Shown: positions 10,317 through 21,589, numbered from the stretch's first letter. The stretch: DNA of 64,000 nt from Isoetes taiwanensis (GCA_021234155.1 JAJEKV010000040.1:4739229-4803228); one strand, 5' to 3'. Notes: a model not told the origin generated them from the sequence alone. Numbers and translations: made by a program.

Positions 10317-13300
10317 GTGCTAGCTATTCTTAGTGTGAGCTTCTTTGGCTCTGGCTTCTTAATGGGCACCCTTTTGGCTGGTGTGCCTGCAGGATCCGGG
10401 CTATTCCTTGGGCTCGGAGGTTCACCACTATTTCTAGGACTTCCAGCAGGACTTGGAGTCCGAGTTGCTCTCCTTTGTTTTTTAGATGTCCTCTCCTTCT
10501 CAGAGGTCTCCAGCCCGTGCTTCTTCTTCTTCTTCCCATCCATTTCCTCTGCCTTTCCTTCCTTCTGCCCCTTGCCTTCCCTATCCTTTTCTTTTCTTTC
10601 CCTTTTCTTTTCCTTCCTTTCCTTCTTTTCCTTCTTTTCTTTCTCTTCCTTCTCTTTCTCTTCCTCTTCCTCTTCCCTCTCTTCCTCCTCTTCCTTCTCT
10701 TCCTTTTCCTTCGCTTGCTTCTTTTCCTTCTTTTCCTTTTCTGGGTCTTTGCGTTCCTTTCTCTTAACTTTTCTCTTGCCTGCCGCCTTTCCTTCCTCAG
10801 GTTCCTGGCCAACATCCTCAGTAGAAGATGAGGAGTCTTTGTCGGCTGCAGGTGTCTCCTTAGGTTGTCTTGTCTTCTTCTTGCTAACTGTTTTTAGCCA
10901 TGCGGTGTCCACAATGGCGGGTAGTTTCTGCTGGGCTAATGCCTTGACAACGAATGAAGGAGAGTTTTTCGACTCATTCATCCGATTGCGAAGAATCATA
11001 AAGCCCCTCAAGATTTCTTGTGGGCCTCTGATGTCAGCTTCTTCAAAGCTGTTGTACGATGGCAGCGCCCAGCCTTGCTTCTTCGCGGAACCAGCTACAT
11101 TTGCAATGCTAGCAGACATTACAGTGGGATCATAAAACTTCCAGTCCACATAGTAGATAATTATTCTGTGCTGCAAAGTATCCTCACATACCACCCGGAT
11201 CCAATCGTCGCGACCGCTCTTGACAACAATCTTCATGTTGACCAAGATACCAGGCTGGTAAATTCCGGATTCTGGGTCTGTCTCCCTAATAAGGAGGCAG
11301 AGCTCTCTTCTGCAGTCTCCTTTCGAGCCTGTAGCAGTGGAGGGGCTCACCCGCATTACTTCCATGCACCAGTACCTGTCTGTCAGCATGATAGTCTGGT
11401 CGGATTGAAATTGTGTTTCAGGACGCAATATAGCTGCAACAAAGGGGCATCAGTAACAAAGAGGCATCAGTAAATGGTTTTAACAAGCAGGCAGACAATC
11501 AGTTGTGGTAGGCAAATGGCGCCGTGGCGCCATTTGCATCTGAGTCCAGTGCATAAGAACATGGAGGCAGTTCGTATGCATGGCTTCTTTTAACAAGCAG
11601 GCAGACCAGATGACCAGGCAAATGGCGCCATTTGCATCCGAGTTCAGTGCATAAGCAAATAGAAGCAGTTCAAATGCATTTCCCTGCGTTTGGTCGCAGA
11701 GGCCTCCACCCAGTCCGAGCCCCTCCCCTTCCAAATATTCGCGGAAGATGGTTGGAAGGAGAGTGGCTCTGACTGGGTAGAGGCACCTGCGATTTTGTAG
11801 GAGAATACATGTGAATGACTCCATTAGTGTTAATGGACTGGACGCAGATAAAAATGGCGCCATGGCGCCATTTGCCAACAACAAGGCCCTATGGTAAGCT
11901 AATAGACATCAAATGGCGCCATGGCGCCATTTGCCAACAACAAGGCCCTATGGTAAGCTAATAGACATCAAATGGCGCCATGGCGCCATTTCGTAGCAAC
12001 AAGACCCTAGAGTAAGCTACCAGACATCCTAAAGTAAGCTCTCCTAAAGTGCACTCAGCATCCAAATGGAGCTATGGCGCCATTTGTCAACTATAAGACC
12101 CAAAACTGGCTACCAGGCATCTAAATGGCACGGTGGCGGCATTTAGCCCAAACAAAACAATGCAAGTAGATGACATACCTGTCCCATGAGGTGCGCTAGC
12201 CTCTGTCTCCACATTCTTAGGAGCTCCAGATTTGTCGATTTCCATTTCGAGCGCCTTGAATTTGGTCCAAAAACTGGTGTGTAGCTTGAAGTGTTGAGGC
12301 GCTGAACTGTGGGGAAATGGCGCCAGAAAACACGGAAAAAAAGGCCGAAAAAGGGTTGCTTTAGGCGCTGGGCGCTAGGCGCTGGGGCTTAGTACCGGGC
12401 GCCGGGCGCTTAGGGTCGAAGCGCTAGAGCCGGAATAAAAACGAAAACCAATGAGGAGCTTTTTAAAAACAATTAGGCATAAGAAACTTTAAGGCCGCCG
12501 CTCGCTGTACCACAGCGCCAACTACGCCCGCCGGGTCGCCAGCGCCCATGCCCGTCCAGCCGCCCATGCCCGCCCATGCCCATGCCCGCCCAGCCGCCCA
12601 TGCCCGCCCATGCCCGTGGCGGTCCAGGCGCCCATGCCAGCCCGTGCACGTGGCGGTCCAGGCGCCCATGCCATACAATTTGAAATTTGAAATTCAAATA
12701 TTTCCCCGCCCTAATGCCCCAGCCCAAATTTGAACATAAAATTCAAAATTCCCACCCGCCGAAATTAACATAAAAGTCAAAATTCCCGCCCATAAATTGA
12801 AATTTGGCCGCTTTTTGCCCAAATTTGAATCGCCGCTTTTAAAATTGTGCCCAGCATTTAAAGCTCCCTCTTTTGTCGCCCTGCTCACACTTAATGCGAC
12901 CATGCCACGAGCCTTGACGTTTTAGATTACTGCGGCTCCGGCGCTTTTGAATCCGCTTTGCGTCTCGGTCCCCGGCTTCGCCGCATAAGGCGCTTCTTTT
13001 CTTAGGCGCATAGGCGAAACTTTGCAAAGCGCATCGCGTCTTTGTCGAGCGCTTTCTTCTTGGCGCTCACAGAAATCCCAGGTGATTCTTGGCGCTTTCT
13101 GCTTTGCGCTTTCTTGGCGCTTTCTTCTTTGCGCTTTCTTGGCGAATCCTTGGCGCTTTCTTCTTGGCGCTTTCTGCTGGGATCAGCTTGATTTTCCTGT
13201 TCCATCTACTGCTCCAGGACATACCTATCTAATATCAAGTAAGTCCACTTTTTCCGGTATGAATTCTGTTCTATTGCTGCCATGTGTATAGCGTGTTCAA

Positions 13301-13815
13301 ATGCTGATATGAATGCTGCTAGGAAACTAAGAACCCTGGTTTCAATTGCAAAGTTGGCATGGGGTGCCCATGTTATGCATGCCTGCTCTTATTGACACAT
13401 ATACAGCAATGGGAGCAAGAATGCATAACATAGGCACCTCGTGTAGATTTTGTGATGGAGCTAAGCCAAATCGCCCCATGTGACCAACTTGGATCAAATG
13501 GCGCCAGGGCGCCATTCTATTCCAAATACACCCTTATGGTGTGTTGGTCTTAATGGCTCCATAGCGCCATACGGTTGAACGAATGAAGGCTGAAATATAA
13601 ATTTGGAGCCAAATGGAGCCATGGCGCCATTTGGTCGAAACAGTGCACTTGCATCAAATGGCGCCATGGCGCCATTTGATCCAAATTCACACCTATGGCG
13701 CCATGGCACCATTTGATGCAAGTGCACCGTTTCGACCAAATGGCGCCATGGCGCCATTTGGCTCCACATGTAGACAAATTTATTCTTTTGTACTAAATGG
13801 CGCCATTTTCGCTTA
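9580..13815. repeat. Dispersed GGCGCC palindromes (AAATGGCGCCA + reverse complement)
   Basis: The full 22-bp unit is AAATGGCGCCA directly abutting its reverse complement: two GGCGCC sites flanking CCATGG. Full or near-full copies lie at about 9603, 9629, 11515, 11852, 11911, 11971, 12065, 13497, 13612, 13656, 13692 and 13738; half or single-arm copies lie at 9583, 11621, 12121, 12314 and 13795, with further singles near 3760 and 3803. The copies at 11852-11990 are part of a 60-bp tandem repeat (caacaaggccctatggtaag). They sit in the intron and spacer of the minus-strand gene and in the leader of the plus-strand gene. Confidence 0.88.
10310..12245 (-). pseudogene. 5' part of the TIR-element minus-strand gene: two exons, Lys/Glu-rich
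   Basis: Exon 1 (12245-12179) starts with ATG, encodes MEIDKSGAPKNVETEASAPH and ends at a canonical donor ACAG/gtatgt. The intron (12178-11434) contains several ATGGCGCC palindromes and ends TTTGTTGCAG. Exon 2 continues in frame (AILRPETQFQSDQ) to about 10310. Its first 120 or so residues look globular, with YWCMEVMRVSPST and DDWIRVVCEDTLQHRI, but match nothing I know. A long Lys/Glu/Arg-rich stretch (roughly residues 200-330 of this exon) and a Ser/Pro-rich tail ending KKPEPKKLTLRIAS follow. The ParB-like frame begins a few bases later in another frame, so an indel or unrecognised intron separates them. The antisense strand shows long Phe/Ser-rich open frames that are shadows of the Lys/Glu-rich tract. 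Confidence 0.6.
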
Positions 13816-13880
13816 TTTATTGCTTATTTTTCGTCTATTTCATATGTTCTAAAAAGTGTCGACTTGCTTGATTGAAACAG
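12246..13880. promoter_or_regulatory. Low-complexity region between the divergent genes
   Basis: This spacer separates exon 1 of the minus-strand gene from the first recognisable exon of the plus-strand gene and is the natural place for divergent promoters. It contains repeated gggcgct units (12355-12425), gcccatgcccgcccatgcc repeats (12545-12670), aatttgaaattcaaa palindromes (12675-12830), ttggcgctttct repeats (13040-13180) and the GGCGCC palindromes. A 5' non-coding exon or intron of the plus-strand gene probably lies at 13200-13880, since 13861-13880 ends in an acceptor (gattgaaacag). No clear TATA box was identified. Confidence 0.5.
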
Positions 13881-14690
13881 GTTCAATTTTCCCCTGTACA
13901 ACCTATTCGTCGGAAGGACAATTGTTGCCCGGGGACATATTTTGAATAGAACCACTCTTCATGGGAAGGAAATAGATCCTTCAAATGTAGCTATTGAGGT
14001 CACGGAGTCCGTGATCCCATCGACCGAGCTTCCAATCCCCTGCGGAGGGGCAGATAACATTGGTGAAGCAGTAGGCACATTCATTCAGTGGCCGAAGAGG
14101 GATGTAAAACAAAATGAGTTCCCCTCAAGTGAAGATATCGTCTTGAGATCCCTCAATTTGCCCTCTTGGAAGAGGATTCATCTAGTAGTCCACCATCCGT
14201 CAAGTAGCGCCCGGACATCGGTGTCACCGCTTTGTGGTGAACCAAGCAACACAGCAACAAATGAAGAAGACGAGATAGTAGAGGAGTTTAGAGGTCATGA
14301 GAATCTAGCTGCCCGTCTTGGTCTCAGGTTGTTTAAGCCTGAAGATGAGACAGTCTACTACTCCAGAACAGATCTACTAGGTTTGCCATGCTACATTCTT
14401 CATTCCTGCACTGGATCTAAATATTCGGAGGCGAATATAGTCTTTAGTGATCCTCGGGATGCTATAGGCGATGAGTTCTTGGGTGTATCAAAGGTCGGGC
14501 TTTGATTGGGTAACATAATAGATCCAACGGGGAAACCAAAATATCGAGGTCATGTCATGCTTGTCTTTGAGAGGCCTATAGCTAACGATCTAGTAACTTT
14601 GGGGAGACCCATTATGTTTTGCTTCATGATGGTAGGACAGTTTCACAACATTTACAAGCTCGAGCTGCTCTCAAACAGGATGACTTAGAA
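13881..14690 (+). pseudogene. DUF8039-like N-terminal part of the plus-strand TIR-element gene
   Basis: After the acceptor at 13880 the frame reads NLFVGRTIVARGHILNRTTL, then TLHGKEIDPSNVAIEV and TELPIPCGGADNIGEAVGTF before IQWPKRDV. This spacing (V-x-G at start, H-G near the middle, LPIPC then VGxxVQWPK at the end) is that of the DUF8039 domain often found in plant En/Spm-related and other transposon proteins. A linker rich in Ser/Glu follows. An in-frame TGA at 14503-14505 precedes a continuation, NIIDPTGKPKYRGHVMLVFE, to about 14600, after which the frame decays. Function is probably DNA- or protein-binding within a transposition complex; that is inference from context. Confidence 0.55.
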
Positions 14691-14879
14691 GTTGAGTGCT
14701 TGGAAGCTGATGTTGAGAAGCAATTCAAGAGGAAAAGGAAATATACATATGTGAAGAGGGGGGAGGGAACCAAGGGGGGATAGGAAGGAGGAGAGGATGT
14801 GTGCTTCCAAGTCAATCAAGAGTGCTCTAAAATCAACATCTTTTGCAAGGACGAATGTGTCAAAAAACTGACCCGAGAG

Positions 14880-17141
14880 CAAGTATGTGCCTTAAGAAAA
14901 GAATTTTATTCTCAATCAAGCAAAGTGCGGGGATTACGCTTGTTTTTGATGTGTTGAGTGTAACTTATATAGGGCGGTCGGTAAAGTAGTGGTCTCGGGA
15001 GTGGAGTCTTTGTCAATTCGCGATGGGCGTGGCTTTAGGAGTTGCTCGGTCTACGTTTTATAGTTGGAGGAAGAGGTTTGAAAGTTAGGTGGAAAACGCT
15101 TGAGCATGGTAATCTGAGGCTCTAAGAAGCCTAGATCCGTGACACTAGCTTCTGAAAGTGTGCTTGATACCTTCATTAGTGAGAATGCGGAGAGCATTCC
15201 ACATAGAAGCAAAAAAGGGAAGGATGATATAAGGGAGATTGTTCGCAAACTTCCTTCCATTCTTAATAAGAAAAGCATACATAAGGAAGTGGGTGCCGTG
15301 GTGGAAGAATTGACAGGAAAGAGTGTAACCTTGCCCTCTTTTTACAATATTTGGAAGAAGGAGTTTCCAGACGTCAGCATAGCAAAAAATACAGCATTCT
15401 CCAAGTGTAACATATGTGTAGTCATCAAGCAGAAATTGGAAAGAACAAAAGATACAAGGGAGAGGCGTAACCTTTCAATTCAACGGCGGGCACATATGTT
15501 GGAACAACGTTCCTGTAGGAGTCAATATTGGCATTGGCGTGTATTATCACATCGTTCGCCAGAAAATTGATAAGATGGATCAGGTCAAAAAACTCACACC
15601 AAGAAGTCACCATCTCGCAAAGTCTGTTTGGAGAGGAGATCGCTTGAAGAGCAGCTTGACAGGAGCATTGACACATGGTCATGGTGGACGGGCTTATGGC
15701 CATTTCTCTCTTGATCTTTGGAAGGATGACTCAAACTTTCATGTTGGATCACTTTCTAGGATCCTACACTATCTTGAGTTGCCGGAAGAAGACAAGTGTG
15801 GTGATCTGTGTGGAAGCAGAACTACAGATTGCAAATTGATGCAAGCCCTAAAAGATACTTGACCACTTCATAAGCTAAGCTTGAGACACAAGAGAAGATG
15901 CCTTCATCTTCTAGTGCCAACTTAGAAGGCTTCAATCCTCTTCCTCGAAATCTCTACTTACAGTTGGATAATGCATCGGGTCAAAATAAAAATAGATATG
16001 TGTTCTCCTACCTCTCTTATTTGACATGGCTTAAGGTATTCCATGAGATTCAGGTTGGCTTCATGATGGTTGGGCATACTCATGGCGATATTGATGCATT
16101 GTTCGGGGAACTTTTCGGCGTTAATGAGTTCATCGGATGCTCTAACTTTGCATGAGTTGCTTTACTTGTTTAGCAAGTGCAATGCGAAGTCTCTGTTCCA
16201 TATTTTGTGGATGAAGTTCAGATTGAAAGGCTTTGTCAAGGGATATATCCACGATAAAGGCCAACGCCTAACAGAGCCATACCGACCCATTGCTATTCGA
16301 TTTAAAATGGATGGGAAATGGCCCATTATGCAATATAAGATGCGGCCAACCCATAAAGAGTGGATTCGAGAAAAAGGAATAAGAATGTGGAAGGAGGATG
16401 AAAATGGTGAGCCAAGCGTTACCAGCGGGGGTGCCTAAAAATATCCCTCCAAGGAAGACATTGAAAGATCTCCACGGCTGGTGACGGCATCGGCAAGTAC
16501 ATAGCATTATGGAATTCCTTACGCAAAAATCAAGAAGATAGTGTGTTTGCCACGACGATTTACAAAGCAACTATGGATTCTTTGGAGCGAGATTCTTGTG
16601 TGTTTGGAAGGTGTATCTCGGACGACCTCAAAATGATAACTTTTGGTTGCGTACAAGGCAAGAACCTCTACAAGCTACATTTACTCAGGAGGTCGATGAA
16701 GCCCATTTGTGCTTGTAAGACCTTTGCCTACGTATTGTGGGCCGCCAGATGAAAGATCGGTGTTGCCTATGGATGAGTTTGATCCTCATGCACATGTTAC
16801 GAAAGGTATGTTCGTTTTAGTCCGACACGGAGGCGATGAAACTCCAACGTGGTTGGGCTTTGAGAAGAAGATGCCATCCTAGATCGAGTCTACCAATTAT
16901 GGTCACATTTATGTATCATGGTGGATGCACGTTGGTCGTGACTATCTGAGGTTGCTTAACTAAACGTTGGCGACCCAATCCATCAGATCCATCAAGGTAT
17001 GAGAAGTTAGATGCCATACATTATGCATGGGATGCAAATGGCAAAAGACCGAAGACTGTTCAGATTCCAAAATACATTGTTGACATGTGGGGGGACATAG
17101 CATTAGCTAAAAGCTCTCAATCTCAGTCATGTTCTCGATAA
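14880..17141 (+). pseudogene. DUF7869-like (RNase H-fold-type) transposon protein, decayed
   Basis: Consecutive plus-strand pieces, separated by frameshifts, follow the order of the DUF7869 family found in transposon-like genes of plants, oomycetes and invertebrates. They are: a region like LTREQVCALRKEFYSQ; FYNIWKKEFPDVSI with a CNIC pair near 15403; KMDQVKK (Asp at 15578); LTGALTHGHGGRAYGHFSLD; QLDNASGQNKN (Asp at 15967); and MVGHTHGDIDALFGELF (Asp at 16087 and 16093). A C-terminal part contains KGMFVLVRHGGDETPTWLGF and KYIVDMWGDIALAK, with a stop at 17139-17141. The three conserved Asp-containing motifs suggest a DDE-like catalytic core, so this could be the transposase of the TIR element. 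Multiple indels make this copy non-functional. Confidence 0.6.
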
Positions 17142-18907
17142 TCATGTATGTAATTTCTTTTGCTATAATACTTAAGCATTTTGGACAATTAATACGTTGT
17201 CGATACATCAATTAGCTTCCATTATGCTTATACTAACATCCTTACATCTTTTATAATAGGTGTTTAATACACATCATTACATCTGATGCACATATTATTG
17301 ATGGCATACATATAATTTAGATGCACATATTATTGATGGCTTTATAGAGTCGATGATTCACTCATCATCAATCCCTGCTATTGTGATCCCATTCAGCTCG
17401 TAGGCATGGCGCTCAGGAACCCAAAGAAGATAGATCACAACACGAGTAAGGTCGGGGCAATCACACTCACGACCTTCTGCTTTGGATTGTAAGTAAGGAT
17501 CCAGCTTAATACCTTTATGTATGCAGCGATTAATATCATTGTAGCTCATGGAGCAAAGAATGGTCTCAAACTGATCTTCATAAATATTATAAGCCATGGG
17601 AGATGAATGACTTACCGAATGGAGCTGCTTTTATAGTCGTTGTAGAATTATTGGTATAATACTTCAGCATTATTGGTATTATACGTGAGCATTATTGGTA
17701 TTATACGTCAGCATTATTGGTATTATACTTCAACATTATTGGTATTATACTTCAACATTATTGGATTCGTAGCTATAAATTCTTTTACCTTGTTTTCACT
17801 TCTCACTTTTCATCCTTGCTTCTTGCTCCTTCATCTTCCTTGTTCCTTGATCTTCTTGCTACTTGATCTTCCTTGTTCCTTGATCTTCTTGCTACTTGAT
17901 CTTCCTTGTTCATTACTTCTTGCTACTTGATCTTGATCCTTGTTCCTTGCTACTTCATTCCCGTGCTCCCTGCTACTTGATCTTGTTGTTTGCTCTTGAA
18001 CTTGCTACTTGCTCTGCTCCGTGTTCCTTGCTCCGTCGGTGATCCTTGCTTGCTTTTGCAAATGATTGGACCCAATCCTCCCTGAGCTACTCCAGAAGGC
18101 CTGCAAGCATGCCCGGGCATGCAATGCAGGCGGCCTGGAATGGATGAGCTATGGGACCATTTCTTGAGTGGAGGTTGCGCCCACGGTCCCACCAAGGAGC
18201 TTACAATGGAGTTGATCAACTTCATTCGGGCGATTTGATTGTGGTCATGAGCCAGCGATGGAAATTAATCCATCCGAATGTTATAGGAGACTTGCAATGA
18301 GGGGAATGCTTGAACCCCCTCCTTATCACGGGACGAGATGCTACGACAATTGAGGCCTCTTCTTCGTCTTTGGATATTTAGCACACTCTCCGGATGCATA
18401 CATATTAGAGTTCATTCATGAAATTTGTAAGGGACAGGATGTATGGCCTTATTACGGTGTACTACGCGTTTACAAGCGGTTTTGTGGAGTTGGGTCCGCT
18501 CTTCTTCCGTGAGTATTATCTGTGGAATTACTTTTTCTAATGACTAGGTACCCCATATGGTGGGAAGAATCAGTTTTGGGAGGAGCGTGAGCTCTTGACT
18601 CCTAACCCAGATCGTGGGTTAGACCTCATGGCGCGAAGGGAAGGGGAAGGGGAAGGGGTTAGGAACACGGGGAAGGTTACTAGGGACATACATAGTTCAT
18701 AATTCGGTCTCTATTGTGTTTGGAAGTTGGTATATGATACCGTGTTATTATGTTCTCTAAATATTCATGTATGTATGATACACGGGTACTGCACGTGTAT
18801 ACAACCCCTGCATAAGGTCTATGATACAGGGTACTGTACACGTGTATACAACCCCTGCATAAGGTCTATACAACCCCCATAACAAAAAAATTCCAGTTTA
18901 CTAAAAA
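17142..18907. other. Right flank of the TIR element: tandem repeats and one small ORF
   Basis: Five copies of a 24-25-bp unit (attattggtattatac + ttcaac/gtcagc) lie at 17640-17765. A ctacttgatcttccttgttccttgat-like repeat of about 36 bp runs 17810-17965. A duplicated gtactg(c/t)acacgtgtatac block lies at 18745-18885. An intact 79-codon minus-strand frame (17597-17358) begins MAYNIYEDQFETILCSMS; I do not recognise it. Text at 18060-18520 looks formerly coding (LDPILPELLQ-like) but is broken and unassigned. Confidence 0.5.
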
Positions 18908-18934
18908 TTTTCCCATTATAATGAAATTGTGCTT
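18908..18934 (-). repeat. Right terminal inverted repeat of the 15.3-kb element
   Basis: Reverse complement of the left end at 3669-3695; the outermost 16 bases are identical. TTTA follows at 18935-18938. Confidence 0.85.
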
Positions 18935-18938
18935 TTTA

Positions 18939-19210
18939 TGCTTATCATCTTTGCACTTGTGGATATGTGATGGACTACCCTTCGCGGTAGTATTTGTATT
19001 GTTGATGCTAGTTCTGACATGTTTATCGCTTCCGCTGTTATAGGAGCCCATAGGGGAAGGGCGCGCAAGACACCTTCGTGTCCCCTCCCCGCACTAGGGT
19101 CACCTTAGAGTGCGGGGTAGACGAAGGGCCTGTGCGGTCGTTGAGCCGGACGGGGGATTTCCTGCAGAGTGTACGGCCCAGTATGTTTATGTTTAGCAGG
19201 GAGCGTCACA
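18939..19210 (+). repeat. 5' LTR of retrotransposon 1, right part
   Basis: It continues the LTR from tgcttatcatctttgc through the end gagcgtcaca, matching the 3' LTR end (28449-28719). It joins 2337-3668 once the TIR element is removed, giving an LTR of about 1.6 kb. Confidence 0.9.
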
Positions 19211-19211
19211 A

Positions 19212-19223
19212 TGGTATCAGAGC
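19212..19223 (+). other. Primer binding site (initiator Met-tRNA type)
   Basis: TGGTATCAGAGC lies one base after the LTR end. It is the usual primer site complementary to the 3' end of initiator methionine tRNA in plant LTR retrotransposons. Retrotransposon 2 has the same site. Confidence 0.9.
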
Positions 19224-19789
19224 GATGTTCTTGGTTGACCAGGAACTAGCACTGACCATAACCATGAAAGTAGTCTAACAGGCCTATAGGGGTGTGAAAT
19301 AAAAAAATTTCCACCATCGAACCCCGAAAATAAGGGAAAAATTTTTCTCTTAGGTAGTGGGTCCGGAATAAAGTTAAGTGTTAGACGAAGGAATGAATGA
19401 GTCCAATTCATCTTCTAGTAAATTTGGAGTGAAAATTATGCATCTGCATCAAATTTCACCTAAAACGGGTCGAAGAATCATGCCAATCGGAGACCCGAGT
19501 GAAAAAATGGCGCAAATCCATAATTAGCACTTCAAACCATTAGAAAATTCGAAAAATTTAAGGTATAATACGAATTTATACGGAAATAATACGTACATTA
19601 ATAATTAAATAAGTACTAAATATGGTGTAATTAATAAGGGAGGCTAATAAATAGGGGTAATTATGGTGGGAGAATATTCCTAGGGACCCTCCTTTTTAAA
19701 TATCTGACACCTCATTCTCTCTCTCCAACCTTTCCCCACCACCTCTCTCTTGCTCAGCCTTACGTCATCCATTTCTTGAACCGTAAGAT

Positions 19790-20913
19790 ATGGCACGCAC
19801 TAAACAAACCTACAGGAAGCCTGGCCCTAGGCGAACTCCCTCGATGGCGGCAGCAGCAGCAGGCGGCCGTGGAAAGCAGATACCACCCCACCTGAGGCCC
19901 AAGCTAGACGAGGTAGACGAGCCTTCGTCCAACGACTCCTTCCACGACGCCGAAGAGGACGCACCCAGCTCCAGCAGCAGCTCTTCGTCGGTGGGCACCC
20001 AGAGAACCGGCGAGTCCCGCCACTTTGGGCCCTCGACGGACACCGAGGTGGAAGAGCAGGTGGAAGAACAGGTGGAGGAGCAGGTGGAAGTGCAGCAGCA
20101 GCAGCACCAAACTCAGGAGGCGGGCCCTTCAGCACCTAAGAAGAAGGGGAAGGAAAAAGTTGCGGAGTGGCCGGAGGAGAAGGCTGCTAGGGAGAAGAGG
20201 GAGCGCGAGCGGGAGCTGAGGCGGCAGGAGAGAAGGACAAAGAGAAGAAACGACGGGCCTCGCCGGACCGTCGTCATAGAGGAGCCTCGTGAAGAAGAGG
20301 AGGCGCAGGAGGGAGGAGATGGCGAGGAGGAGGAGGAGCAGCAGGGCGCCGGGGAATCCTCCAACCCCGACGCGAGACCACCTTACCCCAAGTGGCCGGA
20401 GCCACCGAAGGTGGTCAAGAAGCAGAAGGTGGGAGAGCGGGAATTCACGCTCCGCCAGGATCGTGAATTCCTGCGCAAGATGAAGGCGTATCAGGAGTAC
20501 CTCCGTCGCTGGACGAGGTACAACGACTGGTACTGCCGCCAAGAGGTGCAGAGGGTCGTGGAGGGCGGCAGGCCGAAGAAAAATCAGCCCAAGCCACCTC
20601 CACCTAGACCGGAAAAACCCAAAAGGGTTCACCACACGCCCGGGTGTTTAGGGAGATAAAGCACTTTCAAATGTGCACCAATCTCCTTATCAGGAAGGCG
20701 CCCTTCGAGCGTCTCCTCAGGGAAATTATGCAGGAGTTCCGGACTGATTATAGAGTCACCCCTCTAATGACCCGGGCCCTGCAAGAGGCCGCTGAAGCAG
20801 AGCTGGTGCAGCTCTTTGAGGAAGGAAACCTCTGTGCAATCCATGCTAAGGGAGTTACCCTTATGCCGAAGGACATTCACTTAGCACGGAGGATTCGCAG
20901 GGAGAGGCCCTAG
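19790..20913 (+). pseudogene. Histone-H3-like ORF1 of retrotransposon 1 (frameshifted)
   Basis: The ATG at 19790 opens MARTKQTYRKPG, the histone H3 N-terminal tail with Ala7 changed to Tyr. A long linker follows, with an Ala-rich part, a Ser cluster, EQVEEQVEEQVEVQ repeats, a Lys/Arg/Glu-rich region and a Pro-rich end ([16 protein letters not shown]). The histone fold is then out of frame, from [20 protein letters not shown] to the stop at 20911-20913. Compared with copy 2, a 16-base deletion just after codons for VHH (about 20636) causes the frameshift and a premature stop at 20657-20659. Fold blocks NLCAIHAK and [16 protein letters not shown] are unmistakable. The ORF lies between the primer site and gag, transcribed with the element. 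This copy would give only tail plus linker. Confidence 0.92.
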
Positions 20914-21144
20914 GCCCTCAATTTTGTAAATTTTGTTAGAAAGTTAAATTTTCATGTAACTGTGTTTTCCTATTAATATGAAAGTTATTTTCCTCTGTAA
21001 GTAGAAAAATGTTGGATGCTTGAAATCTAGGAAACTAAACCCAATTGTAGTACAATTCTTTATAGCATGCTTAGGAATACTCTAGAAATCATGCCTACAA
21101 CGAAATTTTGACAAAAAAATCATCAAAAAGCAAAAAAATTGAGG

Positions 21145-21415
21145 CGACCGGGTGAGACCGCGCCAATGGCCTCTGCGTCCGCGACGCGGGCGCGTTTCGC
21201 GCGGATTCACCCGGGTGGCCCCAAAAAAATGTTTTTAGGTGTCAGTTTTGCTCAAAATAAGTTGCTAGTTAGGTTAGAATCGGTCCAATTAGCCATGTTA
21301 GCATCTTCAAACTCCCAAAAATGGCCCCAAAATAGGCCAACCAGGTGAGACCGCGCCAAACGCGTCTGCGTCCGCGACGCGGAGGCCATCCGCGCGGATT
21401 CACCCGGGTCAGCCC
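21145..21415 (+). repeat. Duplicated GC-rich imperfect inverted repeats upstream of ORF2
   Basis: Two units of about 80 bp (21145-21222 and 21334-21415) share the phrases gggtgagaccgcgcc, tctgcgtccgcgacgcg and gcgcggattcacccgggt. Within each unit the first and last phrases are imperfect inverted arms (CCGGGTGAgaCCGCGC versus GCGCGGatTCACCCGG) with a CpG-rich loop, so each could form a hairpin in RNA. Retrotransposon 2 has both units at the same place (44525-44602 and 44726-44806). Confidence 0.8.
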
Positions 21416-21589
21416 ATATTTTTGACCCAAATTAGCCAAATTTGATCCAAAAAACTGCCATGTAGCGTTTCTTGCCTTGTTTTGCTTAAGTTTGCACTTC
21501 ATGGTAGCTCATTTGGACACCCATAGCCATAGAACCAAGGCCTTCCTATGTAGGTACCTTTTGCACGAATCCCGAGGCCAACCATAGTC

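Larger units (their letters stand above)
3669..18934. mobile_element. 15.3-kb TIR-bounded element nested in the 5' LTR
   Basis: The left end AAGCACAATTTCATTA matches, inverted, the right end TAATGAAATTGTGCTT; the similarity continues imperfectly to about 27 bp. TTTA flanks both sides (3665-3668 and 18935-18938), and deleting the insert plus one TTTA restores the LTR sequence seen in the other three LTRs. A 3-bp TTA duplication with one asymmetric terminal base is also possible. The element holds two divergent gene modules separated by a repeat-rich region (12246-13880): a minus-strand ParB-like/methyltransferase-like gene and a plus-strand DUF8039/DUF7869-like gene. Both have frameshifts and stops. 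Two different palindromic repeat sets are scattered inside. The superfamily is not clear from the TIR or TSD. Confidence 0.87.

Noticed and set aside
10317-11135. Long plus-strand Phe/Ser- and Leu/Phe-rich frames
   Set aside because: They are antisense to the Lys/Glu-rich tract of the minus-strand gene, whose exon 1, donor and acceptor are clear.
12463-13291. Frames rich in His/Gly/Trp or Lys/Arg around the cccatgcc and ggcgctttct repeats
   Set aside because: Low-complexity repeats translate into these peptides in several frames; no splice or start evidence.
13494-13852. Frames encoding WRHL-rich repeats
   Set aside because: They are translations of the GGCGCC palindromes and appear on both strands.
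3669-18934. CACTA (En/Spm) assignment for the big TIR element
   Set aside because: The DUF8039-like part would fit, but the ends do not begin CACTA and the transposase-like part resembles DUF7869 rather than En/Spm TnpD.
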